NCBI GenBank assembly: GCA_013399015.1
Contig: VWZX01007382.1
Coordinates: forward strand, 124,001-188,000
Direction: 5' to 3'
Source of the DNA: Galbula dea
Taxonomy: Eukaryota; Chordata; Aves; Piciformes; Galbulidae
DNA length: 64,000 nucleotides
This document shows, one piece after another, positions 39,101 through 51,796 of the stretch (position 1 is its first letter; each line of letters opens with the position of its first letter). The position numbers and the translations under genes were made by a program. The notes beneath the pieces were generated by a model. That model did not search any database and had not been told where the DNA came from. It was given only the letters and a program-made list of their open reading frames with translations.

Positions 39101-41284
39101 TGCTAACAGAGGAGTATCATTTGTGAGTAAAGACATACATCACTTTCCCAACCTAATGACATCATCTCTGCCAATTTTGAGGTGGCCTTTTTGCTTGTTT
39201 TCCACCCATTCTTCTGCATATGTAAGATGATGAGGACCTTCTGATTGTTAGTTTTATTGAGGAAAAGGGAGATGGGATTGCTGTTTTTTTTTCCTGTGGA
39301 TTGCTACTGCAATTCCAGCTACACTGCATGTTCCTATTTCCTCGGTTACTTAACATCTTTCTCCTACCTTGGTCTCCTACACAGATCACAGTTAAATTGC
39401 TGCAGGGAATTTTCTGTCTCATTTCTTGTAACTCTACACACCATCTGACTAATCATGGCTTTAGCTGTTTTCAAAAGATTATAGTTTTAGAAGGCAGCAT
39501 AATCATAACCTTGTATTCCCTCCAGATAGCTCAGACAATTCAGAAGACTACTAGCTGGGGAAGGGGATTGGGTTTTTTAGTTGATTTGTTTGGTTTTAGT
39601 TAGGTTGTGGTTTGGTTTTTTTGAAGACAGATGATACAGAGAGTACTTGTACAGTGCCTGCTTTACTGCAAGGACTTGCTTAACCTGTAGGATTTAATTT
39701 ACATGTGTGCATGTATATATTTGTGCATATAAAAGAAGTATACTAGTAATACATTAGAAGCAGATTAGCTCCTGTAAACTGCTAGTTGGCAATCCTCCGT
39801 GGAGGTCTCTCAGCTACGTCTTTAGGCTAATGCAGAGGTAGGGGTAGCTGTGACCTGAAGTCCTTCATGTTACTTGCAGTCTACTTTAGAAAAAGAAGAT
39901 TTTTGTATTGATAAGCAAAGCAACTTGGATTTATCTTTATGTTGCAAATTGTAGACTTTGAAGTTACCTTTTTGCTTTGATTAGTGTCTTAAAAAATAAA
40001 AGGAAGAAAAAAATCTAAATTGAGTATGCACAGTGCACGAGATACAAAAATCATGAGGGAAGCCAGGGGCTTAAGGTCTCTGATATTTGCAAGTAAAAGG
40101 AAGATTCCTCTAGACAAATGCTGGTTATGTCTATCTGAATAACACATAAAATTAGTGAGTATAAAGACAGGTTTTAAGACAGATTTTTGAAATCGTCAAA
40201 GAAAATGAAAGTTCTCCCTTGATGGAAATAGTTCTTTCATTAAAAATAGAAAGCCTGCAGAGGTGAAGAAGCACTGAGTAAAAAGCTTATACATGCTGAT
40301 CAAGGTAGAAAACAGAATGGAGAGCAATGAGCTGCCCTATAAAATGATGTAAAAACTGGTGGAAAATAAACCTGAGTGTACAGATAAGTCTGTACCATGT
40401 CAGCTGCTTGAATTAAATATTAACTATACATGTTTACTGTCAGTTCTTTGAAGAATAGTGCTTGATATTATTGTTAACACAGAGGGGAATATTTTCTTTT
40501 AAGCTTAATTATGAGTTCCTTTCAGTGTCATCAGTTCCATTTGGTTCTCAGCTTGGAACAGGAAAACATGCTTTCTTTTTATGTAAACTAAGAACTGGTG
40601 TAAGGAAATGAGGCCTGTGGTATGAGAAGGTTTGCGTTTTGGTGGTTTTGCTTTGGTTTGTTTTGTTTAAATTTGTAGAAGACCTCTGTTCTTGACACTG
40701 TCAGATCACAGGTTACAAAATTTTGCTACTTTGGTTTTCAGAGGCATGTTCTTGTTGAATTAAAACAAGCTTTAGTAATTTTTTTCTCTTTTTTTTGCAT
40801 ATAAAAAATATTTGTCTTCAGTGAACTTTAAAAAGTTGTCCTCGTATAGCTTATTTTGATTTCTACTTTCTTCCCAAACAGAGCTTGATTTATATATAAA
40901 AAAAGGTTAAAGATCTGCTAGGTGGTTGTTATTTTCAGGCATAATAAATCAATGAATGTATGTTGCAACATTTAGAGAGTATGCATATTTATTTATTGTT
41001 AATAAAAAGTAACCGGAACGGAATTTTTATGCATAGACCATGTATTTTATTGCTTACTAAGTAATACTTGTTCTCTCTTTATGAAATGAAAAAAACTGGG
41101 AAAAGTTGCTTATCTAAGCCACTTTCTTCTGTGACTGACATTGTTTTTGTTAAATACAACCCACTTATGAACAGGACTTGTGTTATCTTGTGAATATACT
41201 GAAATAATCTCTATTTTATTAAATAAGCAGCATAGATGGAATCAGGTCATGACTAGAACAAGGCAAAAGTCAACATGTTCCAAA

Positions 41285-41582
41285 GAGTGGCTGTGAAGAA
41301 GATGGAGACTCCCTTTTTACAAGCAGTGATATGGAAAAGATGATGGGTAATGGGTGCAGGTTACTTCTGGGGAGATTCTTATTAGACACTAGGAAAATTT
41401 TTCACAACAAGGACAATCAGCCATTGGAATAATCTCCCAGAGAAGTGGAGTCCCCACCATTGGATGGTTTTAATATTCATCTGGACAGGGTGCTGGGCCA
41501 TCTTGTCTAGACCATGATTTCCCAAAGAAAGATTGGACTAGATGTTCTTTCAGGTCCCTTCCAACCTGGTATTTTATAATTC
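41285..41582 (+). mobile_element. CR1 LINE 3' end fragment
   Basis: The stretch holds the CR1 C-terminal and 3' untranslated sequence. 'ggctgtgaagaagatgg' opens it, 'attggaataatctcccagag' corresponds to the HWNRLP-type region, and 'gattggactagatgttct' with 'ggtcccttccaacctgg' precedes the degenerate tail TATTTTATAATTC. Many substitutions mark it as old. It lies in the sense orientation of the putative intron. Confidence 0.88.
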
Positions 41583-44500
41583 ATCTGTGCTGTTTTGGTT
41601 GCTCTATTCTATGAATGTTTCCAAGTATCACCTGTAGAACAAATTATTTCTTTGTCCTATATAGATTAAATGTTTGTCAATAGGAAGCTCAGAAAAAAAT
41701 ATATTGCAGATGTTGCTCTACTCCTCTTTCTGCATTTCTTCTGTGTTCCTTTACATGGATTTATTTCTCAACTCTGTTCCTTAATTATTCTGTGTAATGA
41801 ATTGTGCAGTCCTCTTTTCTCTTTTTACAGGCACAAGATTTCATTATACCTCAAATTCTTGCCAGCAATGACAATTCTCATGCTGTGAACAGCTAAAAAG
41901 TCATATCTTTGTGTCTAATGCATTTGTTCTTCTTGCAACAGTACCTTATGCATCAGGTTATTGAGGATCCAGCAAAAGTATTACAGTACTGCATGGCTTA
42001 CTCTGCTGCTGGAAGAAGAGACCAGTAACTCTTCTGTAGCATTGGGGTCACTTGGTATTGCTGAATAACAATGTGAGGCTCAGGCCTCTCAAACCTCTGG
42101 CTCTTTTGGTTTTTGCTTTTAAATTTCAGGAAGCTAAAGCTTTTTGAATCTGAAGTAAATAGTGTAAAGGGTAACTTGATTGTGTGTTGTTCATGAGAAC
42201 TATAGACCAAAGACAATGAAGTTTTAATTTTTAAAAAATCTGTGTATGAAATAGTGTCTGACAGTTGACTTTTTGTGAACTTACTATGTACAAAAACATT
42301 TGTGATGGCAAGCATGGTAGAGGAAAGGGAAACTAAAGTGATAGACACCTGGCATTACTCTCAATGTGTAGTGTCCAGAGGTGATAGCTGAAACATGTTT
42401 GAAATATTGCACATAAGACTAGATTGCTATTATTTGTAAGCATTTCTGTAGACATTTTTGTGAGTTTACAAAAATGCTTACATTTCCAGTGTTAACCAGT
42501 TTTTGGTTAAATTTGGTTTTGTCAGCTTCGTGGCTTCTTTTTCTCTCCTTCCTCCCCTCCCCCCCCCTTAGTTTCTTGTAGGTGATTAAAATGTGAAGTG
42601 CTTGCTTAGTGGATGTTTCTGTCTTAAAAATGCAGACTTAAGCAGCTTGGGTTGTCTTTCTTGCAAGGTGAGTAGTATCTGTTGTTATCCACATGGCTTT
42701 TTAAGGTGATGGAGGAGGTGTTGCAGAAGCAAGCTCTTGAGACGCAGAATGATTTTCTGAATATACTTTAGTGCCTTGATAGAGATGATGCTTGAATTTA
42801 AGCTTTTGTGAATCCTTGGATAGAGGGAAGGAAGAGAGGATTTTTTTTTTGATTAGTTGTTTTTTCTTTGGTTGTTCTTGTGAGGGAGCAGCTGGTGTTT
42901 TCGTGACTTGTTAACTTGCTATAGCTGACATTCTGCAGTCTGCACTGCGTGTTCTGCAGGAGGGCAGCACAGGCAGTGGAAATTCTAGAGCAGTGAAAAG
43001 TAGTTGCTAAAAGAGTTTTGTATCGGTGAAAACTTGGAAAAAGACCCAAGTGAAGGAAGGTGTCCGTATGTTGTCAGGGTTTTAACTTGCAGTTTGAAAG
43101 CCTTCACTAAATCCTTGCCTTCATCTCTAGTGTCAAGGATCCCAAAAGTTGAGTCTTGCAGGAGAAGAGATGATGAAGCTTTTCTATTACCACTTAAGCG
43201 TGTACTAGATACAATTTTCCAGCTTCACTCAACATTTGTGCTCTTCTTGTGATACAATGTTGCTGTTGTCATCCATGCCAAATAAAAGCCTACTTCAGCT
43301 CTGGTGGGCTTGTTCTCCCTGGTATTACAAGATCATGTTTGCTTGAAATTAATTTTTTTTAAAAAAAACATTTTATTTCCATGTTTGTATGGTTGTAATC
43401 ATCTTTTAGACAATTACTATGTCACTAATGGTTCCAGTTATCCTTGTCTGACATTTCTAAATGCCTTTCCTCCATCCCAGTGTTATTCTCAGGTTTCTAC
43501 TTGGATGACCACATTGTTTACTGTCACACACAACTATATTGCCTTGCCATCTTCTTGCATGTTCATAATAGTTTTAACTTTAGCCCCATGCACCTCTTTC
43601 TTCTTTCACTTAAGCCTATTGTAGCATGTTTGTTTTTCTCTTGCCTGCTATCCTACCTGTCTTAGAAACTCAGAAACCTAGTAGCATTCTCCTCTATTCT
43701 TCTGCTTCTCTGGAGAAAAATACAGGTGTTCACTGATTTGAGCTTGCCAACATACAAGCATATTTTGCTGTTGTGAAATTTTAAATGTCTCTGCTTGAAT
43801 GCTGTGCGTGGCAGTCTGTGCTGATTAGCTTGCAAAGATCATGCTAATATAACAGTGGGAGAAGCTGCAGTGGAGATGCTTATGTCAGCAGGTGTCTTTT
43901 CCCTTCCCAAACAAATTGCTACAAGCATAAGCTGTACAAGCAAAAATAGTAACACTGCACTGCTCCCAGTACCATGTTTAGGAAGGTTGTTATCAGCATA
44001 AATTTATTTTCTAGGACCAATGTTTGTAGGAGTCCTATTGATGATACCCTGGTGGAATGCAGTGATTATCATCCTGTGCTCCATTGCAGCATTGGACTTT
44101 GCCAGATTCACAGACTTAGGAGGTGCCATATTATTGTCTTGGCTTCTGCTATTCCTTCATCACTGTTTCTGATGTCTTCTGCCTCCTGTAGTTGCCTGAA
44201 AATGTTTTGCTGAGTGGCAAGTAGCTGACAGTAATTTTGATCTTAAGAGAAGCAGGCTGTCCTTTCTCATAGGAAGTGGAAATGCTGGTCTCTTATGAAT
44301 TCTGATTTGTGACCTTAATGATGAGAAGCTCTCATGCGTGGTGTCCTGGGAGAACCTGTTTGTGCTAGTGTTTATGTACTTTACTTGAGATGCATGAGGC
44401 TGACAGAAAAGGTTTTTAGCTAGGGGAGCATTGACATTGCTGTTGAGGTGATTCCTAAAACTATTGACTTGCTAGTGGTTGAGCCACTTTTCTCCCCATT

Positions 44501-47500
44501 ACGAAACAAACCTGAATCGGCTGTGGTGGCAGCATGGGGGTTTCATAGTTGTGCCCTTAACTCAACCTGTGCAACAGAATCTGTAAGAGTTGGTAGCAGT
44601 AGGATATAGCAGTTTTCTCAAAAAACTCCAGTTAAAATTTTAGGAAAAAAGGGAATTGCAGGTCAGGGTTCCAGAATGCATGTCACTTAGTTTTCCAGGA
44701 GGTAGCTGTGGTTCATTTTCGTGCAGTTCAACCCATGAAGTGGGCAAAGTCACATCTCAGAACGAAGTGAATGTTTGTGGGAGGTTCTGCACAGAAAACT
44801 TGTTGCTGAAGGACTAGAACTATGTTGAAGAAAGGAATTTGACATTAGTGTGAAACTTGTGTGTTTGCTGTGCAGCCTGGTATTTTTAAAGGAAAGTCCA
44901 TGCTATGATTCCAGGCAAATTGAAAGCCCAGAGCATCCAGGTGTGCACTTCTACATCAGCACAGCACTTCATAGTCAAGAATTTGAGTATGTTATAGAAA
45001 TCCTGCTTGACTTTGGTCAGCTGAAGTAAAACATCAGAGTGTGCTAGTGTGCTCAGATCCTATAAACAGGAACAGTTAATTGTAAATCTCTGTTTTAAGG
45101 ATGTTATCTCACTTGGAGTAACTTAAATTTTTAATGTTTAATTGACATGTTTATTGTTTATCTTGTTAATGTTTAATGGTGCATGTCTTTAGCTGTCCGA
45201 CTGAGAAGGTACCAAGATTTTGTTTTTTAAATTAATATATCTTGCAAAGTTTCTTACTATGTACAGTAGGTATGATCTGCAAATACTTAAGCTGAAGATT
45301 CGTGCAGCAGCCTTACAGTATATTCTGTGAGTTGTGCTGTTTAGCCTCTGGTTCAGGTAGAAAGCTGAGCTCTGTAGAATACTGCCATCTACAGCACAGC
45401 TTCATGCAGTAGCTGTCAAGGGTAAGTTAGCAGGAATTGAGAACTCCTTACAGGAGTTAATGCTTGATATCTGCCTTACATTGACTTGAAGATGATTCTG
45501 ACTTTTAGCCACCTCATAAAGGGTCTGCTTTACAAATGAATTGCTAATTCAAGCTTGTCTAAATATCTGAACAAATGCTTGTTAAGCAGATAGCGTGTAT
45601 ATATGAAAATAAATTTAATATTTTTAAATGAAAAATTAATGCCACCCTGAAGTCCAGCAGTGAATGAATATGTAATAGAATAACATAGTGATTGCCCCAT
45701 CTGCAACAAAACCAGGGAGTTATAAGGAAGCTGATCATGAGCTAGAGATCCACATGCATATGAATTTCATGGCAAGTCAACTTGATTTTTTTCTTCTGTA
45801 AGAGAAAGTATGATACCTACTGTAAAATTGCTAAAAATGCCTTTTTTCTCAATAAAGAAGAAAATTAATATTTAATAAGATTTCTAAAGTTCAGAACTAA
45901 GTTAGATGAGTTTAGAGCCCTTTGAGTGTCTCAGCTGGAATGCTGCCACTCCTAGAGATATTCTTGAAAAAGGGCAGTTGCTTCTAGTTTTGTGGCATTT
46001 CTTTTTTTTTAAGTTAGTTGGATTTACAGAGATGATCTCCAAGGACACTCTGCCACTCTTAAATGTGCTTTTATATTTTATAATGAAGCTTTCAATCTGT
46101 AGGCTTTTAGTTGGCTTTGAGGTCTATCTGAAGCTTTACTTTGCAATTAAGTATTGTAGCCCAGAATTTTCCGTGCTTTTCACATCTAGGAGACAGGAGG
46201 TAGAGAGGAAAATGAAAATTTCAGGTCCATCTCCATGTCTACTCATTCTGCTAATTTAAAAATGGCAACCATAGAAAAAGCAGACTTGGCAGCATAGACT
46301 TTTAAGAAGCTAAGTAGCTTTCTTTATCAATAGGGGATCCAAAAGGCAGAATGAATGAAGGTACCTTACTGGGGAAAAGCAATTCAAGCTCTGTGAATGT
46401 GAACTGTGCTGTGCAAGCTGAAAATGAGTTCTGGCCTGTATTGATATGATTAATATCTGTTGTTATAGATATGCCTGAAAAGGCAAAATCAAATTTCATA
46501 GTCCACTTAGCTCATCTTTATCTTTTGTTTGTATGCCTGGTTTTTTTCTGTTAAACCTTCAGTTTTGCTAGGATCAAAGAGTTACCTTCATCACTATTAA
46601 ATATTTCAGGTTCATTATGGAAAAATGAAGAAATCTTCTTTTCTTGTTAAAATGTGATTTAATTTTGAATTTGTTTTTATGAACTAGAAAAAGCTAACAT
46701 ATGCTTGGAGGTGTCTAAGGAGATAATTATTGTTGTTTTTTTTAACTTAATGCAGTGTGCCATCCTCCAGTCCCAAAGTGGATAGACTGCTTAGCATTTT
46801 AATTGCTTTTGAAGCTCAATTCAGCTTTAATGTTCAAGGCCAAAGACAGGGTTATGAAGGTTAATTATACTTATCAACATTTGGAAACAGTTGATTCTCA
46901 TCGTATGTGAAGTGTTGGCACAGTGCTTTTCTCTTGGGGAGGGAAATTGTCTTATTTCCTTACAATGTAACTGGAATGCTTATGTGCTTATCTTGGTTAG
47001 GTGGTTTTGATGAATAAGCTTCTCAGTTATTTTACAGTTTGGTGTTTATAAATGGCATTAAAAATATCTAGGTGGCTATTCACTTAAAATCTGGATTTTA
47101 TTAAATTAATAGTATTCCTAGAGTTACCAGGTCTTAATTTCATATTCCTTGGATGTTGTGGACAATCTGGGTATAAAAGAGCTGAAGTTATGAGCACCAC
47201 AGATGTTCTAAAAGCTGTTGTGAGTGTAAAACATGCCACTGTATTAACTACTGACTTACTGTATTTTTTTTAAGTTGTGATGATTAGAAGAGGACAGTTC
47301 ATCCTTCCCTGAATTCTGTTGAGGACTGCAAAAGAAATGAATGAAATCCTTTCTTATGGAAAAGAGTACGCATGCCTAGGTGTTTTTGAGATTAAGGGGT
47401 TGTGTACATTTGTTTCTTTCATTGAAATCAGTATTATATGTGCTTTTGCTTGGCAATTTTTTTGGGAAAAAAAATCCCAAACCAATAAACCTTTATTCTC

Positions 47501-47551
47501 CTACATGTTGATTATGAGACTTTTTTTTATTTTTTTAATTCATTTTGGAAA
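41583..47551 (+). other. Putative first intron, middle part
   Basis: No family-level exon is recognised. It contains a candidate unannotated exon at 41,942 (see findings), an inverted repeat at 42.43-42.48 kb, and T-rich low-complexity runs. Otherwise it is non-coding sequence with scattered short open frames. Confidence 0.5.
42435..42482. repeat. Inverted repeat
   Basis: TGTAAGCATTT (42,435-42,445) is the exact complement of AAATGCTTACA (42,472-42,482), and the match extends to 15 bases with one mismatch. A nested arm, CATTTTTGT with ACAAAAATG around GAGTTT, offers an alternative hairpin. It could be a remnant of a small inverted-repeat element, but no flanking target duplication is obvious. 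Confidence 0.75.
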
Positions 47552-47979
47552 ATAAGTCGTAGGAGGAATGCCTGAGGGAGCTGGGGTTGTTTAGTCTTAG
47601 GAAGAGGAGTCTTAGAGGAGACCTTCTCTCTCTCTCTCTATAACTACCTGAAGGGAGGTTATAGTGATATGAGGTTAGTCTCTTCTCCCGGGCAACCAGT
47701 GAGAGGACAAAAGGAAAAGGCCTCAAGCTGCATAAGGGGAGGGTTAGGTTAGACATCAGGAAAAATTTCTTCACTGAAAGAGTTGTTAGACATGGGACCA
47801 GGCTGCCCAGGGAAGTGATGGAGTCGCCATCCCTGGAGGTGTTTAAAAAGCACAGAGCTGAGGTACTCAGGGACATGGTTTAGTCTTAAGGACATGTTAT
47901 GGTGGCTGATGGTGATAGGATGAGGGCTGGATTTGATGATCTTGGAGGTCTCTTCTAATGTTGATAACTCTGTGATTCT
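47552..47979 (+). mobile_element. CR1 LINE 3' fragment
   Basis: The copy covers the CR1 C-terminal coding region and tail. 'gggagctggggttgtttag' (encoding the RELGLF region) comes first, then a block matching the TTCTCTCTACAACTACCTGAA region carrying an expanded CT run at about 47,626-47,640. 'acatcaggaaaaatttctt' and 'gaccaggctgcccaggg' follow, then the tail AACTCTGTGATTCTT. Frameshifts make it non-functional. An open frame on the opposite strand is its shadow. Confidence 0.92.
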
Positions 47980-50065
47980 TGGAGAAATCTGAGCTCTTGA
48001 AAGTTAAACCCTGTATTTGTAAGTGCAGCATACCTGTGGAAGTTCACTGGTTTGTATCTGTGACTACCGGTTTTTGGTATTCAGTCTGGGCACTCAGTTA
48101 ATAATGGAACAAAGGCACAGGGTGAGAGATTTCTCCAATCGCTCCTTTTAGCATAGCACATGATTGGAAACATTTAGTGCCAGTTATTTTTGCAGCTACT
48201 GCTGCAGAAAATCTAAATGGGTCTATTCAGTTTTCTGCCTTCTGACATCACAGTGCAGTGTGTGAAAATGAGTGTCAGAGATGGGATGTGCCCCGGGAAG
48301 CAGACGCTTGGCTATGAGTAAGCTGGGACACGTTTCTGCTCAGTTACAGCTCTGAGACCTGAACTGTTGCTGCCTAGCTCCATTCACATCGTGAAGTGTT
48401 GAAATTGGTGTTTCATTCTTTTCCTAAGTGCTAGGCTTTGAAATAAATATGTAAGCTGCCTTCAAGGGAATAAAATGCGTAACATGATACTTAGAGGTGT
48501 AGTTAACTGCTGTGGCAGAGATACAGAGTATTGAATTGCTTTATGCTAATATTATCTTGGTAGTTAAGCAAGTGTTATCTTGGTATTGTGTGTGATTTTA
48601 AATATGAAAGTAAACTATAAATGCTATTAAACTGATAAGTCTTGTCAGTTTTGGTGACAGTATTGGAATGAAGTAATGCTGTGAAGGGAAGAATATAGTT
48701 TTAATCCTTTAAAAAATAAATACATTCTGTCTTGGAAGTATTCTTTCCCATTCTTAGTGGAAACTGCCAACTGAATTTGCTGGAGCTCACAAGCATTGCA
48801 TCCTTCCTTCCAGGAGTTTGTGTCTGTCTTCAGTCTGTCCCTGGGCTCCCAAACTGTGGCGTGTGTCTTGCAGCCTGCACCATGCTGATTTCCCTTAACT
48901 GGCTGAGTATTGAGGGGATGGACAGAGGATGGTGGGGAAGCAGAAACTTCATATCACACAGTCCTATCGGATTACGCAGCTGAGAGGATAGCATTCACCT
49001 TAAATCTTGTGCTCAAGATATCTAATGGCCCTGTTAACCCATTTTATGGGAAAGAATTCCCACTACTTGAGTAGACTGGGTGGAAGGGAAGGAATGAGAT
49101 GCCTTCTGCATTTGTTTGGCCCTGAATGGAATGATTCTTTGTCCAAGACACTAGTATTTTTCACACTTTGTTTTCTTCTCCAAAGTATTTCAAAGAACTT
49201 CCAAGGAAGCATCAAGATTTTTGTTTTCCTGGCTGTGCTGTATAAAGTGACCTTACAGCCACTCCCTAGTTGTCAAGGAACAGAAGCCTATTATCCCAAC
49301 CATGACACGTAGTTCTTTTCTGCTTGAATTAATATAGTATCTTCTCTATTGGTTCTTGGAGCAGGACATTAAATGTATCCTGATAATGGGGGTTCTCACT
49401 ACTGTGAGAATCTTGACGTTTCCTCCCAGTACAAGGAACAAAAAAGCATTCTACTCTTCAGAAATGGGGTAGCTTTGGGTACAGATATGTTTGACTCTTG
49501 TGCTTGAGGGCTGGCTTTGAGCTGTTGGCTCAAAGGCTTGGTTTCTATTTTTAGTTCTGGCAAAACTATTTTTATGTAAGTTGTTTGTTTATTGTTGCAA
49601 ATAGCGTGAGCAGTTGCCTAACTTACATTAGACAGCAATCCTGAGCTGATTTCTTAGGGCTGTGAATTGCAACTAAGTTGTCATTTGATGACACTTGTAT
49701 CTCTGCCATAGCTGCTTGTTGTGGCAGGCTATGTGCTTCTCATTGCCCAAAGAAACGTCATGGGGAGGTGCACGTCATTTGTTGAATAGAAATGGGTGGG
49801 GAAACAAGATCTGGTACTAGTTCATTTCTCAAGTCTGCAGTGCAACAGTATTTTCCAGTTCTTCTGGATTGGGTTATATCATTTAAATGCTATTGGTTCT
49901 CCCTCTTAAACGAAAAGCTGTATGAGATTTTCGCAGCAGTTCCAAATCAAAGTTGATCAGCAGTTACTCAATCACTTCAGAAAGACAAGCATGGATGTCT
50001 GGTGCTAAAAGCCCTATTCCTTTTTAAGCCTATGCAAAAGCTATTTGAATGGTTTGTAACTTAAA

Positions 50066-50210
50066 TCCCCCAAAAAAGAACCCCACAAAAGAATGAAAAA
50101 ACACCCACAGAAGTAACACTTCCCCCCAATACTCCAAAAAGAACCTCAGAAACAAAACCCAACCAACCAACCAAACTCAAACAAAACCTCAACTCCTTAA
50201 AAAAACTATG
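50066..50210. repeat. A/C-rich low-complexity run with (CCAA)n
   Basis: The run is A- and C-rich on the plus strand and includes an (CCAA)n core near 50,158-50,175. It is oriented opposite to the T/G-rich runs found elsewhere in this intron. Confidence 0.8.
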
Positions 50211-50714
50211 AAAGATCCCAAATTACAAACATGTAGAATAGTACTGACACCTAAAAACCCTAGTTAGGTTCATCAGCTCATCCTGATTAGGCAAGCTCTA
50301 AGGTGAAAAAAGCTAAACTTGGCATAAACAATGGAAATCTAAATTAGACTTTCAAAATCTTTTCAATAAACCATGATGTGTAGGGCAGATACTATCTCTG
50401 TTTGAATGTGCTGCTACTTTAAGTTAGAATTTCTTTCTAGGGTTTTTCCTACTGCAGTACACTTCTCTGACCTTTTGTTCTTAAAGTCTCATACAGATAT
50501 CCTGTATCTTGAAATTGTGGAGACTACTTTCTAACGCTAGCCAAAAGAAATTCAAATGAAGGCCATCTCTGATATCATCAGCTCACTATTTTAATATCAA
50601 GAGGAGACATTGCTGTCAGGATAAGAAAACTAAATTGTACATGAGAATAAACATTAGGTTCCTTTTTGAAACAGCCTGCATGTTTAATCCTGCAGAAAGT
50701 CCATTTCATAAAAA

Positions 50715-50750
50715 CACAGTGTAACTGTATTGCACAGTGTAACTGTATTG
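50715..50750. repeat. 18-bp perfect tandem duplication
   Basis: CACAGTGTAACTGTATTG occurs twice with no spacer (50,715-50,732 and 50,733-50,750). Each unit contains the weak inverted pair CAGT/ACTG. No function is evident. Confidence 0.92.
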
Positions 50751-51410
50751 CAGCTAAGCATGGCTTGCCTGAGACTTAAGTTGTCTTTCATGCTTTTAAT
50801 CTCAGAATTTGCATTGATTTTTCTATTTCTACGTATCTTGAGTTAGAGCAGAAATTAGGATTGTAGTGGTCCTCTTACCTGGGCCCCTGTGGAATGTGTT
50901 CATGGTTCTTTTTAGCAGGACCCAGAAAGGTAATCTCAATTCTTACTTGGGTGAAATGAAGCAATTGGGATATAGAAAAGTGATTCTGTATTGGTAGGTC
51001 TGTATTGGGAGCTCTGAATGAGGACATAAGGTCTATTTTATTCACGTGAATGCTGTTGAGGGTGACTTGTAGCGATACACATTTCTGTATCCTCCATACA
51101 GAGGATTGTATGTTTGTACAGATTGCATGTCTATGTAACCTCCACACATTTCTGTTTCTTCGAAAGTGTGTGAGTTTTTTGGGTTAGTTTTTGGGTATGG
51201 TATGCCCTGCATATTCTGGACTCTGACCTTTACAGCTGGGTGATTTAGAGGGTACATGTGCCCATGAATAGAGTGTTAATTTGAATTTGCTTTAGTTGGA
51301 TCTCTGTCCATTGTCAAGGAATATACTGAGAAAGATTTGATCACTTTTGAAGATGACAGTCATCCTGTTCCTCTAGGTGATTGTAACCTCTGCAAAGATG
51401 AAGGAGAGAC

Positions 51411-51796
51411 TGTAGGTGTAGGGAATACTTTAGCAGATCAAGGCCATGAGAGCCTGCTTGCTCAACCCAGCCCACGATCCTGAGGGCTATGTCCTTGAAG
51501 ATAGGGAAAAATAGTAAGGCTGTAAACAGGACAAGATGGAGATAGGCGAGGTATGCTAACTGTACAACCCAGGGGGGCGTTATTGTAACAGTGTGTTTGT
51601 ATGGATGTGAATGTAACCAATTATGTTAGTAACAAAGTGTGTGAACAAGTTAGTTTAGCCTATAGTAGCTTTGCTTTACCCGTGTGAACCCTGTAAGACC
51701 CTATATAAAGTGCTGTAATGTAAACAATAAACGAAGTTCACTCATACCTCTATGAGGACTCCGTGAATATTCAGAATGGATCTTCCTTCTTGTAGG
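51411..51796 (+). mobile_element. Solo LTR of an endogenous retrovirus, with target-site duplications
   Basis: A 374-bp element (51,417-51,790) is bounded by direct repeats TGTAGG at 51,411-51,416 and 51,791-51,796. It starts TGTAGGGAA and ends TTCCTTCT, giving imperfect inverted termini, although the canonical final CA is missing. Promoter-like TATATAAA (51,702-51,709) is followed by the poly(A) signal AATAAA (51,726-51,731), the order expected of an LTR read on the plus strand. No viral coding sequence flanks it, so it is a solo LTR left by recombination between two LTRs. A 6-bp duplication fits ERVK/alpharetrovirus-like integrases, but the family is not proven. The exact ends rest on the duplication. 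Confidence 0.72.

Larger units (their letters stand above)
31531..41284 (+). other. Putative first intron, proximal part
   Basis: AT-rich, T- and G-rich on the plus strand, with no recognised exon. It includes a perfect hairpin at 34.29 kb, a 20-bp tandem duplication at 36.08 kb, and TTTGGTTTG-type low-complexity runs (33.6, 39.57 and 40.64 kb). Short open frames show no family motif. The intron assignment depends on the exon pair at about 31.0 kb and 60.4 kb belonging to one transcript. Confidence 0.5.
47980..51410 (+). other. Putative first intron, between CR1 and LTR
   Basis: There is no recognisable exon or element except an A/C-rich run at 50.07-50.21 kb and an 18-bp tandem duplication at 50.72 kb. 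Several 80-100 codon frames lack motifs. Confidence 0.5.

Noticed and set aside
45906..46259. 117-codon plus-strand open frame
   Set aside because: No motif; rich in Leu and Phe with a poly-Phe run from a T tract.
47535..47876. 113-codon minus-strand open frame
   Set aside because: It is the antisense strand of a CR1 copy.
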